NCBI GenBank assembly: GCA_958510825.1
Contig: OY294046.1
Span: 49,147,794 to 49,211,793, forward strand
Length of the DNA: 64,000 nt
DNA from: Brachypterus glaber
Taxonomy: Eukaryota > Arthropoda > Insecta > Coleoptera > Kateretidae
Reading direction: 5' to 3'
Shown piece after piece: positions 42,940 through 52,931 of the stretch. Positions within the stretch are counted from its first letter, which is position 1. Every line of letters starts with the position of its first letter. Under the pieces are notes generated by a model, which worked only from the letters and a program-made list of their open reading frames with translations, did not search any database and was not told the origin of the DNA. The position numbers and the translations under genes are program-made.

Positions 42940-44349
42940 ATGGAGACGTCCGACGGACACGAGATAGACGCGGTAGAGGAGGAAAAACTCCTTAACTCCC
43001 CAGCTGGGTCACCGAGGAAGACGTCCGAAGACACCAACCTCGATGGGGCGGCCGGGGAAGCAGCTGAAGCGGCGGCACTTCGGAAGAAGGAGAACCAAAG
43101 AGAGAAGCAGAGGAGGAAGTTCCAAAGAAGGAAGGAGAAGAAGAGGATGGCCAAGGAGGGAGAAGGAGAGCAGCAAAGTAACGCTGCCGCCTCTAGCTCC
43201 AGCCTTGCGACGGGGACTGGGCAAGCCGAAGGCGCTCCACAGGCGGATATCCCCACTGGGGGAAGTAAGCCTGTTGGAGGGTGCGGCGACCCCCAAAAAC
43301 CGGACGGAGGGTTTAGGAGACCGACGCCAGTACCGCGACCTGGCTGCTCACATGAGGGCATACAGGAAGCGGTAAGGCAACCGGTCCCTCAGAAACCTAG
43401 CCAAACTCAAGGGAGAGGTCCATCAGCCAGGAACGAAAGGAGAGTGGCCAAGAAGCTCTTTGCGCTGCCAACGGCTCCGGCGTCCGCCCGAGGCGAGGAA
43501 AGGAGGCTCCAAGGAACCTCCAGTTCTAAGCCAGAGGCGAGCAAAAAGAGACTGAGGACAGACAAAGAAACACCTCCAGGTAGCTCAAGGAAAAGGCCTA
43601 ACCACTACCGCACCCCTCCCAACGGCGGAAAGCGCAAGCACGTCTCGCCTCTCCATAGAGGGGAGGGTGGCACACGCCATCAGGTCTCCTCCCTGGAGAG
43701 GGGAGAGGGTAACGCGCCGACGCAAATGTCCGATCCTGAAACCACCGAGGACCCTTCGAAGAAGGAGCTGCAGGTGGTAATAAGGTCGGATAGGGAGGAC
43801 GGTAAGGTTACGCCCGAAGAGGCAGAGCGCTTGAGGGCGAGCATGGTGGAGGAGATGTTCAGGGCTATAGAGGCAACTCCCCCTGTGGGTCCCCTCAGAT
43901 TCAGGAACTCAGGCGTGGTATTTCCCGGCTGGTTCCTGATAACGACCATGACCCTGCCAACAAAGCGCTGGCTGCTGGAAACCTGGCCAACTCCGACCCT
44001 GGAGGGGGTTGCCTTCACCAAGGTGGCGGCAGCCGATGCTCCATGGCCGGAGAAGGTAGGCTTCTGGCTAAGGAAGAAAGAGCTGGACCTAGGCAAGGTG
44101 AAGAGGCTGATGGCTTTCCAGAACCCCTCGCTCAACATCGAGGGATGGCGTCACATCCAGACGACGGGAGAGGCAGGAGACTGGTTCCTCACTTTTGTGG
44201 TAGAAAGGGACGCCGTCAGGCGCCTAGAGGGGGCGAGCTGGCAGCTGTGCTTCGAGCTGATGACTATTTCCGTAAGGAAGGTCACATCTTGGAGCGGAGT
44301 TGTCAGCCGCGGCCCCTCGGGCGCGAGCGGCCCCCAGCGGACCACATAA
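42940..44349 (+). CDS. LINE ORF1 (Gag-like RNA-binding protein), 469 aa
   Basis: ORF1 proteins of non-LTR retrotransposons bind element RNA and build the ribonucleoprotein used for target-primed reverse transcription. The first 300 residues are low-complexity and charged, with a strongly basic run near residue 50-70 (REKQRRKFQRRKEKKR) and many Pro, Ser, Glu and Lys. Residues of about 320-455 look globular (PGWFLITTMTLPTKRW, KVGFWLRKKELDLGKV, WRHIQTTGEAGDWFLTFVVE). This recalls the DUF4780-like domain of some insect LINE ORF1s, an assignment from memory. There are only three cysteines, so the CCHC knuckles common in R1 and I ORF1s are absent. The ATG at 42940 is the first Met after an in-frame TAG near 42886. 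ORF1 ends 35 nt before the ORF2 ATG, in another frame. Confidence 0.88.
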   Translation: METSDGHEIDAVEEEKLLNSPAGSPRKTSEDTNLDGAAGEAAEAAALRKKENQREKQRRKFQRRKEKKRMAKEGEGEQQSNAAASSSSLATGTGQAEGAPQADIPTGGSKPVGGCGDPQKPDGGFRRPTPVPRPGCSHEGIQEAVRQPVPQKPSQTQGRGPSARNERRVAKKLFALPTAPASARGEERRLQGTSSSKPEASKKRLRTDKETPPGSSRKRPNHYRTPPNGGKRKHVSPLHRGEGGTRHQVSSLERGEGNAPTQMSDPETTEDPSKKELQVVIRSDREDGKVTPEEAERLRASMVEEMFRAIEATPPVGPLRFRNSGVVFPGWFLITTMTLPTKRWLLETWPTPTLEGVAFTKVAAADAPWPEKVGFWLRKKELDLGKVKRLMAFQNPSLNIEGWRHIQTTGEAGDWFLTFVVERDAVRRLEGASWQLCFELMTISVRKVTSWSGVVSRGPSGASGPQRTT

Positions 44350-44384
44350 GTTTTGCCAACCACGCCCCATGAGTGACCCCATCA

Positions 44385-47300
44385 ATGGCGGCGTTAAAGG
44401 TAAGCCAGATCAACCTACAGCATAGCAAGAGTGCAACTGGGGAACTGGTGAGCGCTCTTGCTAACAAGGTAGGCGAGATCGTATTGGTACAGGAACCTTA
44501 TGTTTACAGGAACAACGTAAGGGGGTTAGGTGCAGCCGGCTATAAAATTATAGTTGGCAAAGAGGACGAACACATCAGAACATGTATCCTGGCATCTAAG
44601 GAGCTGAACGTGGTTCCATTGACCCAGCTGGGCACCAAGGATGTAACGGCAGCTATTCTGGAGCACAAGGTAAGAGGCATTAGTCATAAGGTGGTGGTGG
44701 GTAGCTTATATTTGCCGTACGAAGGCGTACTTCCCTCGAGGGAGTTAGTGAGCCTGGTGGAATTCGCGAATGAACAGCGCCTACCAGTAATTATCGGTTG
44801 CGACGCGAACGCACACCACGTGGTGTGGGGAAGCACGGGTATAAACCCTAGGGGGGAAACCTTGTTGGGGTACCTAGCATCGACCAATTTAGAGATAATG
44901 AATAGAGGGAAGGAGCCAACATTTGTCAATCGAGTCCGAAAGGAGGTGATTGATATAACGCTGGTATCTATCACTCTATCAGAGAACATTTTGAATTGGA
45001 GGGTGTCGTCGGACATAACCATGTCGGACCATCGAATGGTAAGATTTGAGTTAAGGTCGGACAAACCCGATCCAATCATGAAAAGAAACCCAAGGGCAAC
45101 GGACTGGGAGAATTACCTCTCCCAGCTCAAAAGTCATAACTGGGATTCAGACAGTGAGATACTCACAGAGGAACAATTAGACAAAGAGGTCACCACTCTA
45201 AATAATACCATAATCTCAGCTTATGAGGAGGCTTGTCCACTCAGGGAGGCCAAGGACCGAAAGGTCCCATGGTGGAATGGCACGCTGGACACCCTGCGCA
45301 AGGAGTGTAGGCGGGCATTCAACCAAGCCTTTAGGGAAGACACAGAGTCCTCATGGGATAGGTATAGAGGGGTGAGAAGGGATTTCAAAAAGGAGCTTAG
45401 ACGAAGCAAGAAACAAAGCTGGAGGAAATACTGCGGAGACATGGAGTCACTGTCGGATTCTGCAAGGCTGATGAAAATTCTTAGCGGCACGTCTAATAAA
45501 TCGGTAGGCTCGCTACAGAGACAAGATGGGAGTTGGACCACCTCCAGCGAAGAGTCCTTAAGACTACTGCTGGAGACTCACTTTCCCGGTGAAAGCGTCG
45601 AACAAGATAACCCCGAGGTAGAGCAGGGTCCCCTCCCAGGAGGGGACCGGCAACTGGCCGAGGAGGTTATCAAAGACGGCGCGATCAAATGGGCGGTGAA
45701 AGAGTTCGACCCATACAAGGCAGCAGGACCGGATGGCATATTCCCAGCGCTACTCCAGGCGGGCATAGAGATCGTTCTTCCCAGCGTGAAGAGGATCTTT
45801 AAGGCCAGCCTGGCGCTGGGATATGTTCCAAAGGAATGGAGGAGGGCGAGAGTGGTCTTCATCCCCAAACCGGGTAGGAAGGATTACACAACCGCCAAAT
45901 CCTTCAGACCAATAAGCCTTACATCTTTCCTGCTGAAAACGCTGGAAAAGATAGTGGACCGGTACCTGATGGAAGGAGTGCTTAGCAGGCATCCTTTCCA
46001 TAGAGGACAACATGCATATAGGCGAGGCAGGTCGACAGACTCGGCCCTCCACGCTATAGTGCGAAGAGTCGAAAAGGCGTTACACCACAAAGAATGGGCG
46101 TTGGCCATATTCTTTGACGTAGAGGGAGCATTCGACAGGGCAAGAACGTCAACCATCTGCGGTGCGCTATTAGCGAGGGGCACCCCGCCAGCGCTGGTTA
46201 GTTGGGTAAGATCTGCGCTGGTAGAAAGGAATGTCATGGCCTCTCTGGGGGACTGTCGTCTGGACATCGGGGTGAGGGGTGGATGTCCACAGGGCAGTTG
46301 TCTTTCACCTCACTTATGGTGTCTAGTTATGGACAGTCTCCTAGAGAGGCTGACGGCCGCTGGGCTATACGCACAAGCATTTGCAGATGATGGCACGGTC
46401 CTAGTCACTGGAAGGTTCTTGGGCACGGTCTGTGAAAGAATCCAGACAGCCTGCAGGATAATAGAAGAGTGGTGTGAGGAAAAAGGCTTATCAGTCAACC
46501 CAACAAAGACTGAGCTTATCCTCTTTACCAATAGGAGAAAGATAGAGAACTTTAGGGCCCCCCAAATGTACGGAAAACCGCTTGTGCTCTCACAAGAGGT
46601 CAAGTACTTGGGAGTAACCCTAGACAGTAAACTCAACTGGAAGGCGCATGTAGACAAAGTCATTGACAAGTCGATTGCGACCTTCTGGCACTTGCGTCGG
46701 GCAGTGGGAAAAAGCTGGGGCATGACCCCACAGATTCTATTATGGATCTATACCGCCGTCATTAGACCCAGAGTCCAATATGGCTCGGTGGTATGGTGGC
46801 CAAGCGTCAGCAAAACCACAGTAGCTCGGAGTCTGAGTAAGATCCAAAGACTAGCGTGTCTCGGGATCACCGGCGCAATCAGGACGACCCCCACATCAGC
46901 ACTGGAAGTTCTACTGGGGCTGCCAACGCTTCCGTCCTGGATAAGGAGGGAGGCAATGGCTAGCTACCTTAGAATGAGAGATGTTGGATGCTGGCTGGGT
47001 GAAGGGGCAGTCTACGGACATACAAAAATCGCCGATGTTGCCAGAGTAGAGTTACCTATCAGCAGCATCAAGGTGATAGAGGCGGAAGACCGATTAAGGT
47101 CTGACAGAGCATTCTCTCTCACTATACCAACAAAACACGAGTGGGAGAACAAGGAAGTTAATTTTGCCCAAAACGCAACAGTGTGCTATACAGACGGCTC
47201 CCGGATGGAAAGCACGCAAAGCTCGGGCGCAGGCTTCTTTGTACAAGACACGGGGGTTCAAAAGAGCTATTCGCTCGGCAGGTACCCCACGGTATTCCAA

Positions 47301-48029
47301 GCGGAAGTCTTTGCGATACAGGAAGCGGCAAGATGCGAAGAGGTTCTAGGGAGCAACGGATCAGATGTATACATCTGCTCCGACAGCCAAGCAGCCCTGA
47401 AGGCTCTCAGTGCACCCAGCACAAGATCCAGTCTTGTGCAGGAATGCATAGAAGCCCTGGAGGAGCTAGCGAGGAACAAAAGAGTCCACCTTGTATGGGT
47501 CCCTGGACACAGCGGGATACCAGGCAACGAGAAGGCAGACGAACTTGCCAGGCTCGGAGCCGAAACTCCGTGCATGGGACCCGAACCCATGCTTGGTATT
47601 ACAAGGAAACAAGTCACATCAGCCCACAACACGTGGGCTGGAGAAAAACTAAGGGAAAGCTGGTCAACGGTCACGAACTGCAGACAGGCAAAGGACTTCC
47701 TTTCCGGTCCAAGCAAGTCAAAAACCGCGTGGCTACTAGGAAGAAGCCGAGCCACGATCAGCCAACTCACAGGGATCCTCACGGGTCACTGTGGACTAGG
47801 AAGGCACCTGTTCAAGATGAAGGTTGGTAACGACCCCGTCTGTTCGGGTTGCGGGATAGACGAAGAATCGTCCTTCCATTTCCTAGGACAATGCGATCGG
47901 TTCGGCAGAATACGACAGGAGATCTTCGGAGTGGCAACTCTCCGAAGAGAGGAGTTGCGTACCCTTGCCTGGACAGATATCGCGACCTTTATAAGGAGGT
48001 CCGGCAGGTTTAGGCAGGGAGTAGGGTAG
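44385..48029 (+). CDS. LINE ORF2: endonuclease, reverse transcriptase, RNase H, CCHC; 1214 aa
   Basis: The AP-type endonuclease occupies about residues 5-225 with INLQHSKSA, VQEPYV, GCDANAHHVVWGS and SDHRMV. The reverse transcriptase spans about 440-760 with AAGPDGIFPALLQ, FRPISLTSFLLKTLEKIVDR, GVRGGCPQGSCLSP and the catalytic AFADDGT (about residue 663). RNase H spans about 930-1060 with CYTDGSRME, CSDSQAALKAL and VPGHSGIPGNEKADELA, so the catalytic acidic residues are kept. A C-terminal knuckle CX2CX8HX4C lies near residue 1155. There are no internal stops or frameshifts. The frame opens at 44373 but the first ATG is 44385. An ATG at 44369 is out of frame. Intact ORFs suggest a recent, possibly still active copy. 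Confidence 0.95.
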   Translation: MAALKVSQINLQHSKSATGELVSALANKVGEIVLVQEPYVYRNNVRGLGAAGYKIIVGKEDEHIRTCILASKELNVVPLTQLGTKDVTAAILEHKVRGISHKVVVGSLYLPYEGVLPSRELVSLVEFANEQRLPVIIGCDANAHHVVWGSTGINPRGETLLGYLASTNLEIMNRGKEPTFVNRVRKEVIDITLVSITLSENILNWRVSSDITMSDHRMVRFELRSDKPDPIMKRNPRATDWENYLSQLKSHNWDSDSEILTEEQLDKEVTTLNNTIISAYEEACPLREAKDRKVPWWNGTLDTLRKECRRAFNQAFREDTESSWDRYRGVRRDFKKELRRSKKQSWRKYCGDMESLSDSARLMKILSGTSNKSVGSLQRQDGSWTTSSEESLRLLLETHFPGESVEQDNPEVEQGPLPGGDRQLAEEVIKDGAIKWAVKEFDPYKAAGPDGIFPALLQAGIEIVLPSVKRIFKASLALGYVPKEWRRARVVFIPKPGRKDYTTAKSFRPISLTSFLLKTLEKIVDRYLMEGVLSRHPFHRGQHAYRRGRSTDSALHAIVRRVEKALHHKEWALAIFFDVEGAFDRARTSTICGALLARGTPPALVSWVRSALVERNVMASLGDCRLDIGVRGGCPQGSCLSPHLWCLVMDSLLERLTAAGLYAQAFADDGTVLVTGRFLGTVCERIQTACRIIEEWCEEKGLSVNPTKTELILFTNRRKIENFRAPQMYGKPLVLSQEVKYLGVTLDSKLNWKAHVDKVIDKSIATFWHLRRAVGKSWGMTPQILLWIYTAVIRPRVQYGSVVWWPSVSKTTVARSLSKIQRLACLGITGAIRTTPTSALEVLLGLPTLPSWIRREAMASYLRMRDVGCWLGEGAVYGHTKIADVARVELPISSIKVIEAEDRLRSDRAFSLTIPTKHEWENKEVNFAQNATVCYTDGSRMESTQSSGAGFFVQDTGVQKSYSLGRYPTVFQAEVFAIQEAARCEEVLGSNGSDVYICSDSQAALKALSAPSTRSSLVQECIEALEELARNKRVHLVWVPGHSGIPGNEKADELARLGAETPCMGPEPMLGITRKQVTSAHNTWAGEKLRESWSTVTNCRQAKDFLSGPSKSKTAWLLGRSRATISQLTGILTGHCGLGRHLFKMKVGNDPVCSGCGIDEESSFHFLGQCDRFGRIRQEIFGVATLRREELRTLAWTDIATFIRRSGRFRQGVG

Positions 48030-48118
48030 ATGTGTGGCTGGGACAGCTCGGGGCTGGCAAAAAGGGCCATAATGGCCTAGTTGCCTGGCTTGTAGCCTCC
48101 CCACCCTTACTACTACTA

Positions 48119-48511
48119 AGTACCCCTAAGTTATTGTATTCTCTTCGATACTACAGTACGGTACCGTCTTGTATCAGTTGTGACTTTATATTTCAATCTC
48201 CGTTTTTTTTTTTTGTGTAACTAATTATAATTGCAGGTTTAGGCTGTTTGCAGGAGACTACCTACCTGGACTGTCAAGTATATCCCGACAGGACCAAGGA
48301 CCTGGCCATCCTAGGTGGCGCCCCCTAGCATTTTTCTTTTTTTTTTAGTAAGAACTCACCCCTTAGCTGAGCTTCCGGCAACTTTTGCCACGCTTAAGCT
48401 AGTCAGGGTAGGTAGGTTCCCCAAACCGTTGGTTTCTTATTTTACTTTCTATACCTTACCAACCTAACTTTAGTCTAACAGGGACCGGGTTCGAAACAGC
48501 CGAAAAGGCGC
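48119..48511. other. Spacer with unassigned repeat-like DNA
   Basis: A moderately GC-rich segment (ACAGGACCAAGGACCTGGCC, CTAGGTGGCGCCCCCTAGC) with poly-T runs. It may belong to the retroelement fragment that follows. No gene was recognised. Confidence 0.4.
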
Positions 48512-48671
48512 GGCAGTTGTTGTGTTTATATGGATGATATTATAGTTTTTTCTGCAACTCTTCAAGAACATATTTTGCGTCTTAAAGAAGTTTTTAAGCG
48601 ATTGCGTAAATATAACTTTAAAATACAACCAGACAAATGTGAATTTATTCAACGTGACGTAATATATTTAG
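48512..48671 (+). pseudogene. Gypsy-type (Ty3) LTR retrotransposon reverse-transcriptase fragment
   Basis: It translates to CVYMDDIIVFSATLQEHI, then LRLKEVFKRLRKYNFKIQPD, then KCEFIQRDVIYL. The Y-[ML]-DD-I-[IL]-V-FS box and the following helix with KC.F are diagnostic of the Ty3/Gypsy RT catalytic core. The frame is open into the assembly gap, so the extent to the right is unknown. To the left, the match stops before the upstream RT motifs, so this is either truncated or joined to foreign DNA. Confidence 0.85.
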
Positions 48672-48871
48672 NNNNNNNNNNNNNNNNNNNNNNNNNNNNN
48701 NNNNNNNNNNNNNNNNNNNNNNNNNNNNNNNNNNNNNNNNNNNNNNNNNNNNNNNNNNNNNNNNNNNNNNNNNNNNNNNNNNNNNNNNNNNNNNNNNNNN
48801 NNNNNNNNNNNNNNNNNNNNNNNNNNNNNNNNNNNNNNNNNNNNNNNNNNNNNNNNNNNNNNNNNNNNNNN
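48672..48871. other. Assembly gap (200 N)
   Basis: Exactly 200 ambiguous bases between a retroelement fragment and a DNA-transposon arm. The real length and content are unknown. Confidence 1.
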
Positions 48872-49470
48872 AAAATTAAAATAGCCATAACTCTTTTTTT
48901 TTAAATGACACCCTACATTTTTTTTTATTTTTTTAAATAGAGAATTCAATTTTCTTTAAAATAAGTATAGGATACCCTATACCTAACTTTAACCGTTTTT
49001 GAGCTATTTGCAAATTAATGTGAAAAAGAAGTATTTTGCAGTATTTCTGCAATTACGTAAATTTTTAAAATTGTATTGTGTTTTTATTTCAATTATATAC
49101 TAATTTTCGTTAGCTTTTTCTCTCTTCCACTTTTTGCTGGGAGCGAAGCAGGTGCGTTTCTACAAACACGCAAAACGGAGGCTCTTAAAACAGAAGTTCG
49201 AGAGGGTTTCACGATGAGCGGGGTGTATCGGTAAAAAGGTGAGACGTGCGAAAAACGACTGAGCGGGGTCTCATAACGATTTGAGAATGTTTTCTGTATT
49301 TAAAAAGCATTTCAAAACGACCCTTATATTGCTCCATTTCGATTTTTCGGCGGCTGAAAATGCGAGAATGAGATGAAGAGAAAGGCGGGACTTAAAAATA
49401 TTCTGCACCGTCGCCGAGTTTTCTTAATAACTTTTAAACGAAACGTCGGAGAGGAGGGGTTGGGGGGGGG

Positions 49471-49493
49471 CCCCCCGGCCGGAGGCCGGGGGG
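49471..49493. repeat. GC-only hairpin
   Basis: CCCCCCGGCC and GGCCGGGGGG form a perfect 10-bp stem over a 3-nt loop. It is preceded by a G9-10 run and is unusual in this AT-rich region. Confidence 0.8.
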
Positions 49494-50379
49494 TTCCCCT
49501 AGATTTTTAAATTTCCGATCCGCCTGTCCAGGTCCCGAGTCCCTAGGATTTATATTAAACGAGATAAATATTTTTTAAGTTCAAAATTTGTCCAAAAAGT
49601 AAGGCTAGAATTTCGACCTATCAGAAAGCTCGCAGAGAAATTTGCAAATTGTCAGGCGATTTTCTGAGATTTCATTTAACGATACCTTCATTTTCAAATA
49701 GGTAGAACTGGCCCAAAATTTCCAATTTCGGGGGGTTTTTTGCACAAAATCGCTTCCTCATTTATCGATCTACATGTGCGTTCTAAAATTTCCCGGGACA
49801 AATCCCTTTTATTCCCGGCAACTGTGAAAATGTAAAAAAATGCACGTGAGGAGCAACGTACTGATATCTGGGGTTGACAAACGATGCTACCTTCAAATTA
49901 GGCTCTAGGCGGGATTTTCCACTAGAAATCGAAACTACACGACAAGACGAAGAGATTGATGTGTCACAAGTCTGGGTTCGATAAACAATAAGGGCGTAAG
50001 CGACATAGCATCATTTTGTCTGAGCTGCAAGGAGAAGGCCATTTCAGGGTACACCTTTTGATGCTATCGTTAATAACTTTTTGAAAACATAATTTTTCCG
50101 TATGAAACCTATACCAAATTAACCAGAATACTTCAACGGTTCCATTTTATACCCGATACCCCAGTTCTGAACTAAAATTAAGGTGCTGGGGGTGCCAAAA
50201 GAACCGGGTGAAGCGGTCTAAAATTGAGAAAATTACAACATAAAAATCATGTTAGCCAGGCTCTACGTTCGAAAACCCGCGATCCTGTTGAACTGCTACC
50301 GGGTGGCTCTTTTTCGGTGAAAGATATATATATACAGGCTGGCTATTTCTAAGAGGAATCACATTTTTTTTTTTCACTT

Positions 50380-51060
50380 TTTAACGACAAGGCCTATCGA
50401 CTTGAAACTTCAAATATAAGCTAATTGGACCTTTTTGGACAGGTTTGACGTAAAAAAGTACTAGCTTTGAAGTCCAAAAAAAAAATTTATTTTTTTTTGT
50501 TTCTTTAATAACTTTTCACTGAATTGACATAGAGACTTGAAATTTGAAATATAAGCTTAGGGTGACTATTCAAACATGACACATACATAAAATTACCAAA
50601 AAATACTAGCCTTGAAGTCCAAAACAGGCATTTCATGATTTTCGTTTGTTTTTCTAATAACTTTTGACGGGATTGACTTAGACAGTTGAAATTTGGTATG
50701 TAGGGACATAATGACAATTGAAAATCGACGAAACCAAAAAACAAAATGGCCGACCTGTCAAAGTGACATTTTTCGAACGCAGAGTCGTAGAAACTTGAAA
50801 TTCGGTGTGCAGGGGTATAATGAGAAACAAAAATCGACAAAACCAACAAACAAGATGGCCGACCTGTCAAAGTGACATTTTTCGAACGCAGAGTCGTAGA
50901 AGCTTGAAATTTGGTATGTAGGGACACAATGACTAACAAAAATCAACAAAACCAAAAAACAAGATGGCCGATCTATATATTGCCATAACTTTTGAACGGG
51001 AGGTCGTAGCAACTTGAAATTTGGTATGCAAGTACTTGATAACAATAAAAAACCGACAAA
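50380..51060. repeat. Minisatellite, about 109-bp units, inside the DNA transposon
   Basis: The phrase GTCGTAGAAACTTGAAATT or close variants recurs at 50672, 50781, 50890 and 50999, exactly 109 bp apart. Each is followed by CAAAATGGCCGACCTGTCAA-like sequence. Two or three looser units precede it (from about 50380). Confidence 0.85.
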
Positions 51061-51278
51061 ACAATAAAAATTACATATACGCGTTATTAAGAAATTATTT
51101 TTAAGTGCAAAAAAAAATAAAAAAAAATAAAAAAAAATTTAAAAAATTTAAAAAAAATTTTAAAAAAAATATAAAGTTAAAAAAAAATATTCTGAAAGTG
51201 AACCAAGTGAAAACACGGATTTACTAGTCTTTTAACCTAAATGTTATCGTTCTTATCGTGATAAATTAGTGTAAAATA

Positions 51279-51833
51279 ATGGCAGAGGCTTATTCTTACC
51301 CTGTTATTTTGGATTTATTTGCTATTTTTGGTGAAAATGATAAAATAATTAGTAGAACCTGCAGAAACTTTAATACAAAATATCCTGATTTACCAAGAAT
51401 GTCATGTAAAAAATTTAGAAGAATACACAAAAAATTTTCGCAATTTGGAAAAGAAAATGCAGTGAAATCTCTTACGAAACCAATTACAAACAACGAAAAT
51501 AACGAAGTCAATGTTTTGGGTTACTTTTATGCATATCCACATGCCTCAATTCCTGCAGCTAGTTACGACTTGGGAATTTCCTATTCAAGCATCCAAAGAA
51601 TTTTAAAAAACCACAAGATGCACGATTACAAAAAGCAAAAAATACAGGCCTTAAAACCTAATGATTTTCAAAATAGAGTGGACTTTTGTGAAAATCTTTT
51701 GATAAATATTCAAGAAAAACCAAACTTTTTAAAAAGAATAATTTGGACGGACGAGGCTAAATTTTCTCAACAGGGTATTTTTAACAGAAGAAATGTACAC
51801 TACTGGGCGCATGAAAATCCAGTTTTAAGGTAA
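51279..51833 (+). pseudogene. Truncated Tc1/mariner-type transposase, 184 aa
   Basis: The N-terminal part looks like a helix-turn-helix region: an ILDLFAIFGENDKIISRTC helix, then ASIPAASYDLGISYSSIQRIL as a second HTH. The start of a DDE domain follows with the first catalytic Asp in RIIWTDEAKFSQQG and RRNVHYWAHENP. Relatives continue for another 130-170 residues with the second and third catalytic acids, but here the frame stops seven codons after YWAHEN. No downstream remainder is found before the right terminal repeat. The protein cannot be catalytically active but could still bind DNA. Confidence 0.82.
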
Positions 51834-52567
51834 ATATAATGATCTTTGAGGTAAATAAATAAAAATCGATTAATTTTTCTGGCCTATTTTATAAAATATA
51901 ACAAATTTTAACAGAAATACGGCTGTTTCACAATAATTTGCAAATAGCTCAAAAACGGTTAAAGTTAGGTATAGGGTATCCTATACTTATTTTAAAGCAA
52001 ATTGAATTCTCTATTTAACCAAATAAAAAAAAATGTAGGGTGCCATTTAAAAAAAATGAGTTATGGCTATATTAAATTTGTTAGATTTGACCTGCTTTTT
52101 CAGACACCCTGTATAATTTTTGGGTTCCATTTTAGCATAGGATAATTCGTTTAAGCATCATTGAGCAAAACACAAAACATCTTTTCTCCAATTGAAAAAA
52201 TCAAGGAGAAATTATTGTTTTGAGGGGTGCTTGAATTTATTTTTCGCTAAAAACTTGAATAACACAAAAACTACTGAAGATAGACCTGAAGTATTATACA
52301 TCAAAATAAAGCAAATTTAATGCAAATTTTAAAAATTAAAAAATATATGAGGTGTTCCATTTAAAAACTCAAAGTTAAGTGCCACTTCCGGTACAACCGG
52401 AAGTGGCACAAGCATGAAAATATTTTTAATCGATAGGCCATATTCAAAAACCCCAAAGTGCAAATTAGCAGACTTTTAAAGTTATTGGTTCTCCATAAAC
52501 GTTTAATAGGCCACTTCCGTGAATAACCCTGTATATTATTATATATTATATTATATTACATGTTTGT

Positions 52568-52827
52568 TTAACCTCGTACTATTCTACTTAATTAAGCATC
52601 CCCTAAGTCCAGGGCTTGTGTCGGCTAGTAGTAGAGGGAACCATGGGCTTATACTGACTTTTGAACCAGTTTTTATAGGGAGTGTCCGCTTCACTTACGC
52701 CTTCGCCAAATTTCAATTATTAATTAACTGAAAAAGGCAAATCGGCGCCGGTGAGAATCGAACTCACGCTATTGGCTAGTAGACTTGTCATGTACAGACG
52801 CGGTAGACCACTACACCAATCCTCCCA
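52568..52827 (-). mobile_element. tRNA-derived SINE, copy 2
   Basis: The minus-strand head GGGAGGATTGGTGTAGTGGTC (A-box-like) and GTGAGTTCGATTCTCACCGG (T arm with B box) flank an irregular anticodon region. The body TTAGTTGAATAATT-like sequence, then GCGAAGGCGTAAG and CTACTACTAGCCGACAC, ends with the same GGGGATGCTTAATTAAGTAG as copy 1. Confidence 0.85.
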
Positions 52828-52931
52828 TAATACATATACATCTAAAATATATTTTTTGGCAAACAATATGGTTTGGACTGCAAGTTGGAGTTCCAGCTTA
52901 ATAACTATCCGAAGGTGGCCCAAAAAAAAAC

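Larger units (their letters stand above)
42890..48118 (+). mobile_element. Full-length non-LTR retrotransposon (RNase-H-bearing R1/I/LOA-like group)
   Basis: It has two long intact ORFs, a 3' UTR with GGCAAAAAGGGCCATAATGG, and a short (ACT)n tail ending near 48118. Its G+C content is far above the surrounding DNA. The 5' limit is uncertain: the last in-frame stop before ORF1 lies near 42886 and the upstream GTAAGCTT repeats may be flank or 5' UTR. I could not identify a target duplication. Together with the truncated relative at 6859-7404 it defines a family with TAC/ACT tails. Confidence 0.92.
48872..52111 (+). mobile_element. Tc1/mariner-type DNA transposon, left tip lost in gap
   Basis: The arm 48874-49060 is inverted at 51905-52083. 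Shared blocks include GGATACCCTATACCTAACTT, AACCGTTTTTGAGCTATTTG, ATAGAGAATTCAATTT and the ATAGCCATAACTC block. The right tip CAGACACCCTG meets TA (52112-52113), a mariner-type end. The interior carries a 109-bp minisatellite (50380-51060) and a truncated transposase gene. The missing catalytic half makes it non-autonomous. Confidence 0.8.

Noticed and set aside
42885..48104. Minus-strand and alternative-frame open frames of 60-215 residues
   Set aside because: They are shadows of the GC-rich LINE ORFs and lack recognisable motifs.
48310..48325. TGGCGCCCCC resembling a retroviral-type primer-binding site
   Set aside because: The match is under 10 nt, there is no LTR pair around it, and it does not sit at a defined LTR end.
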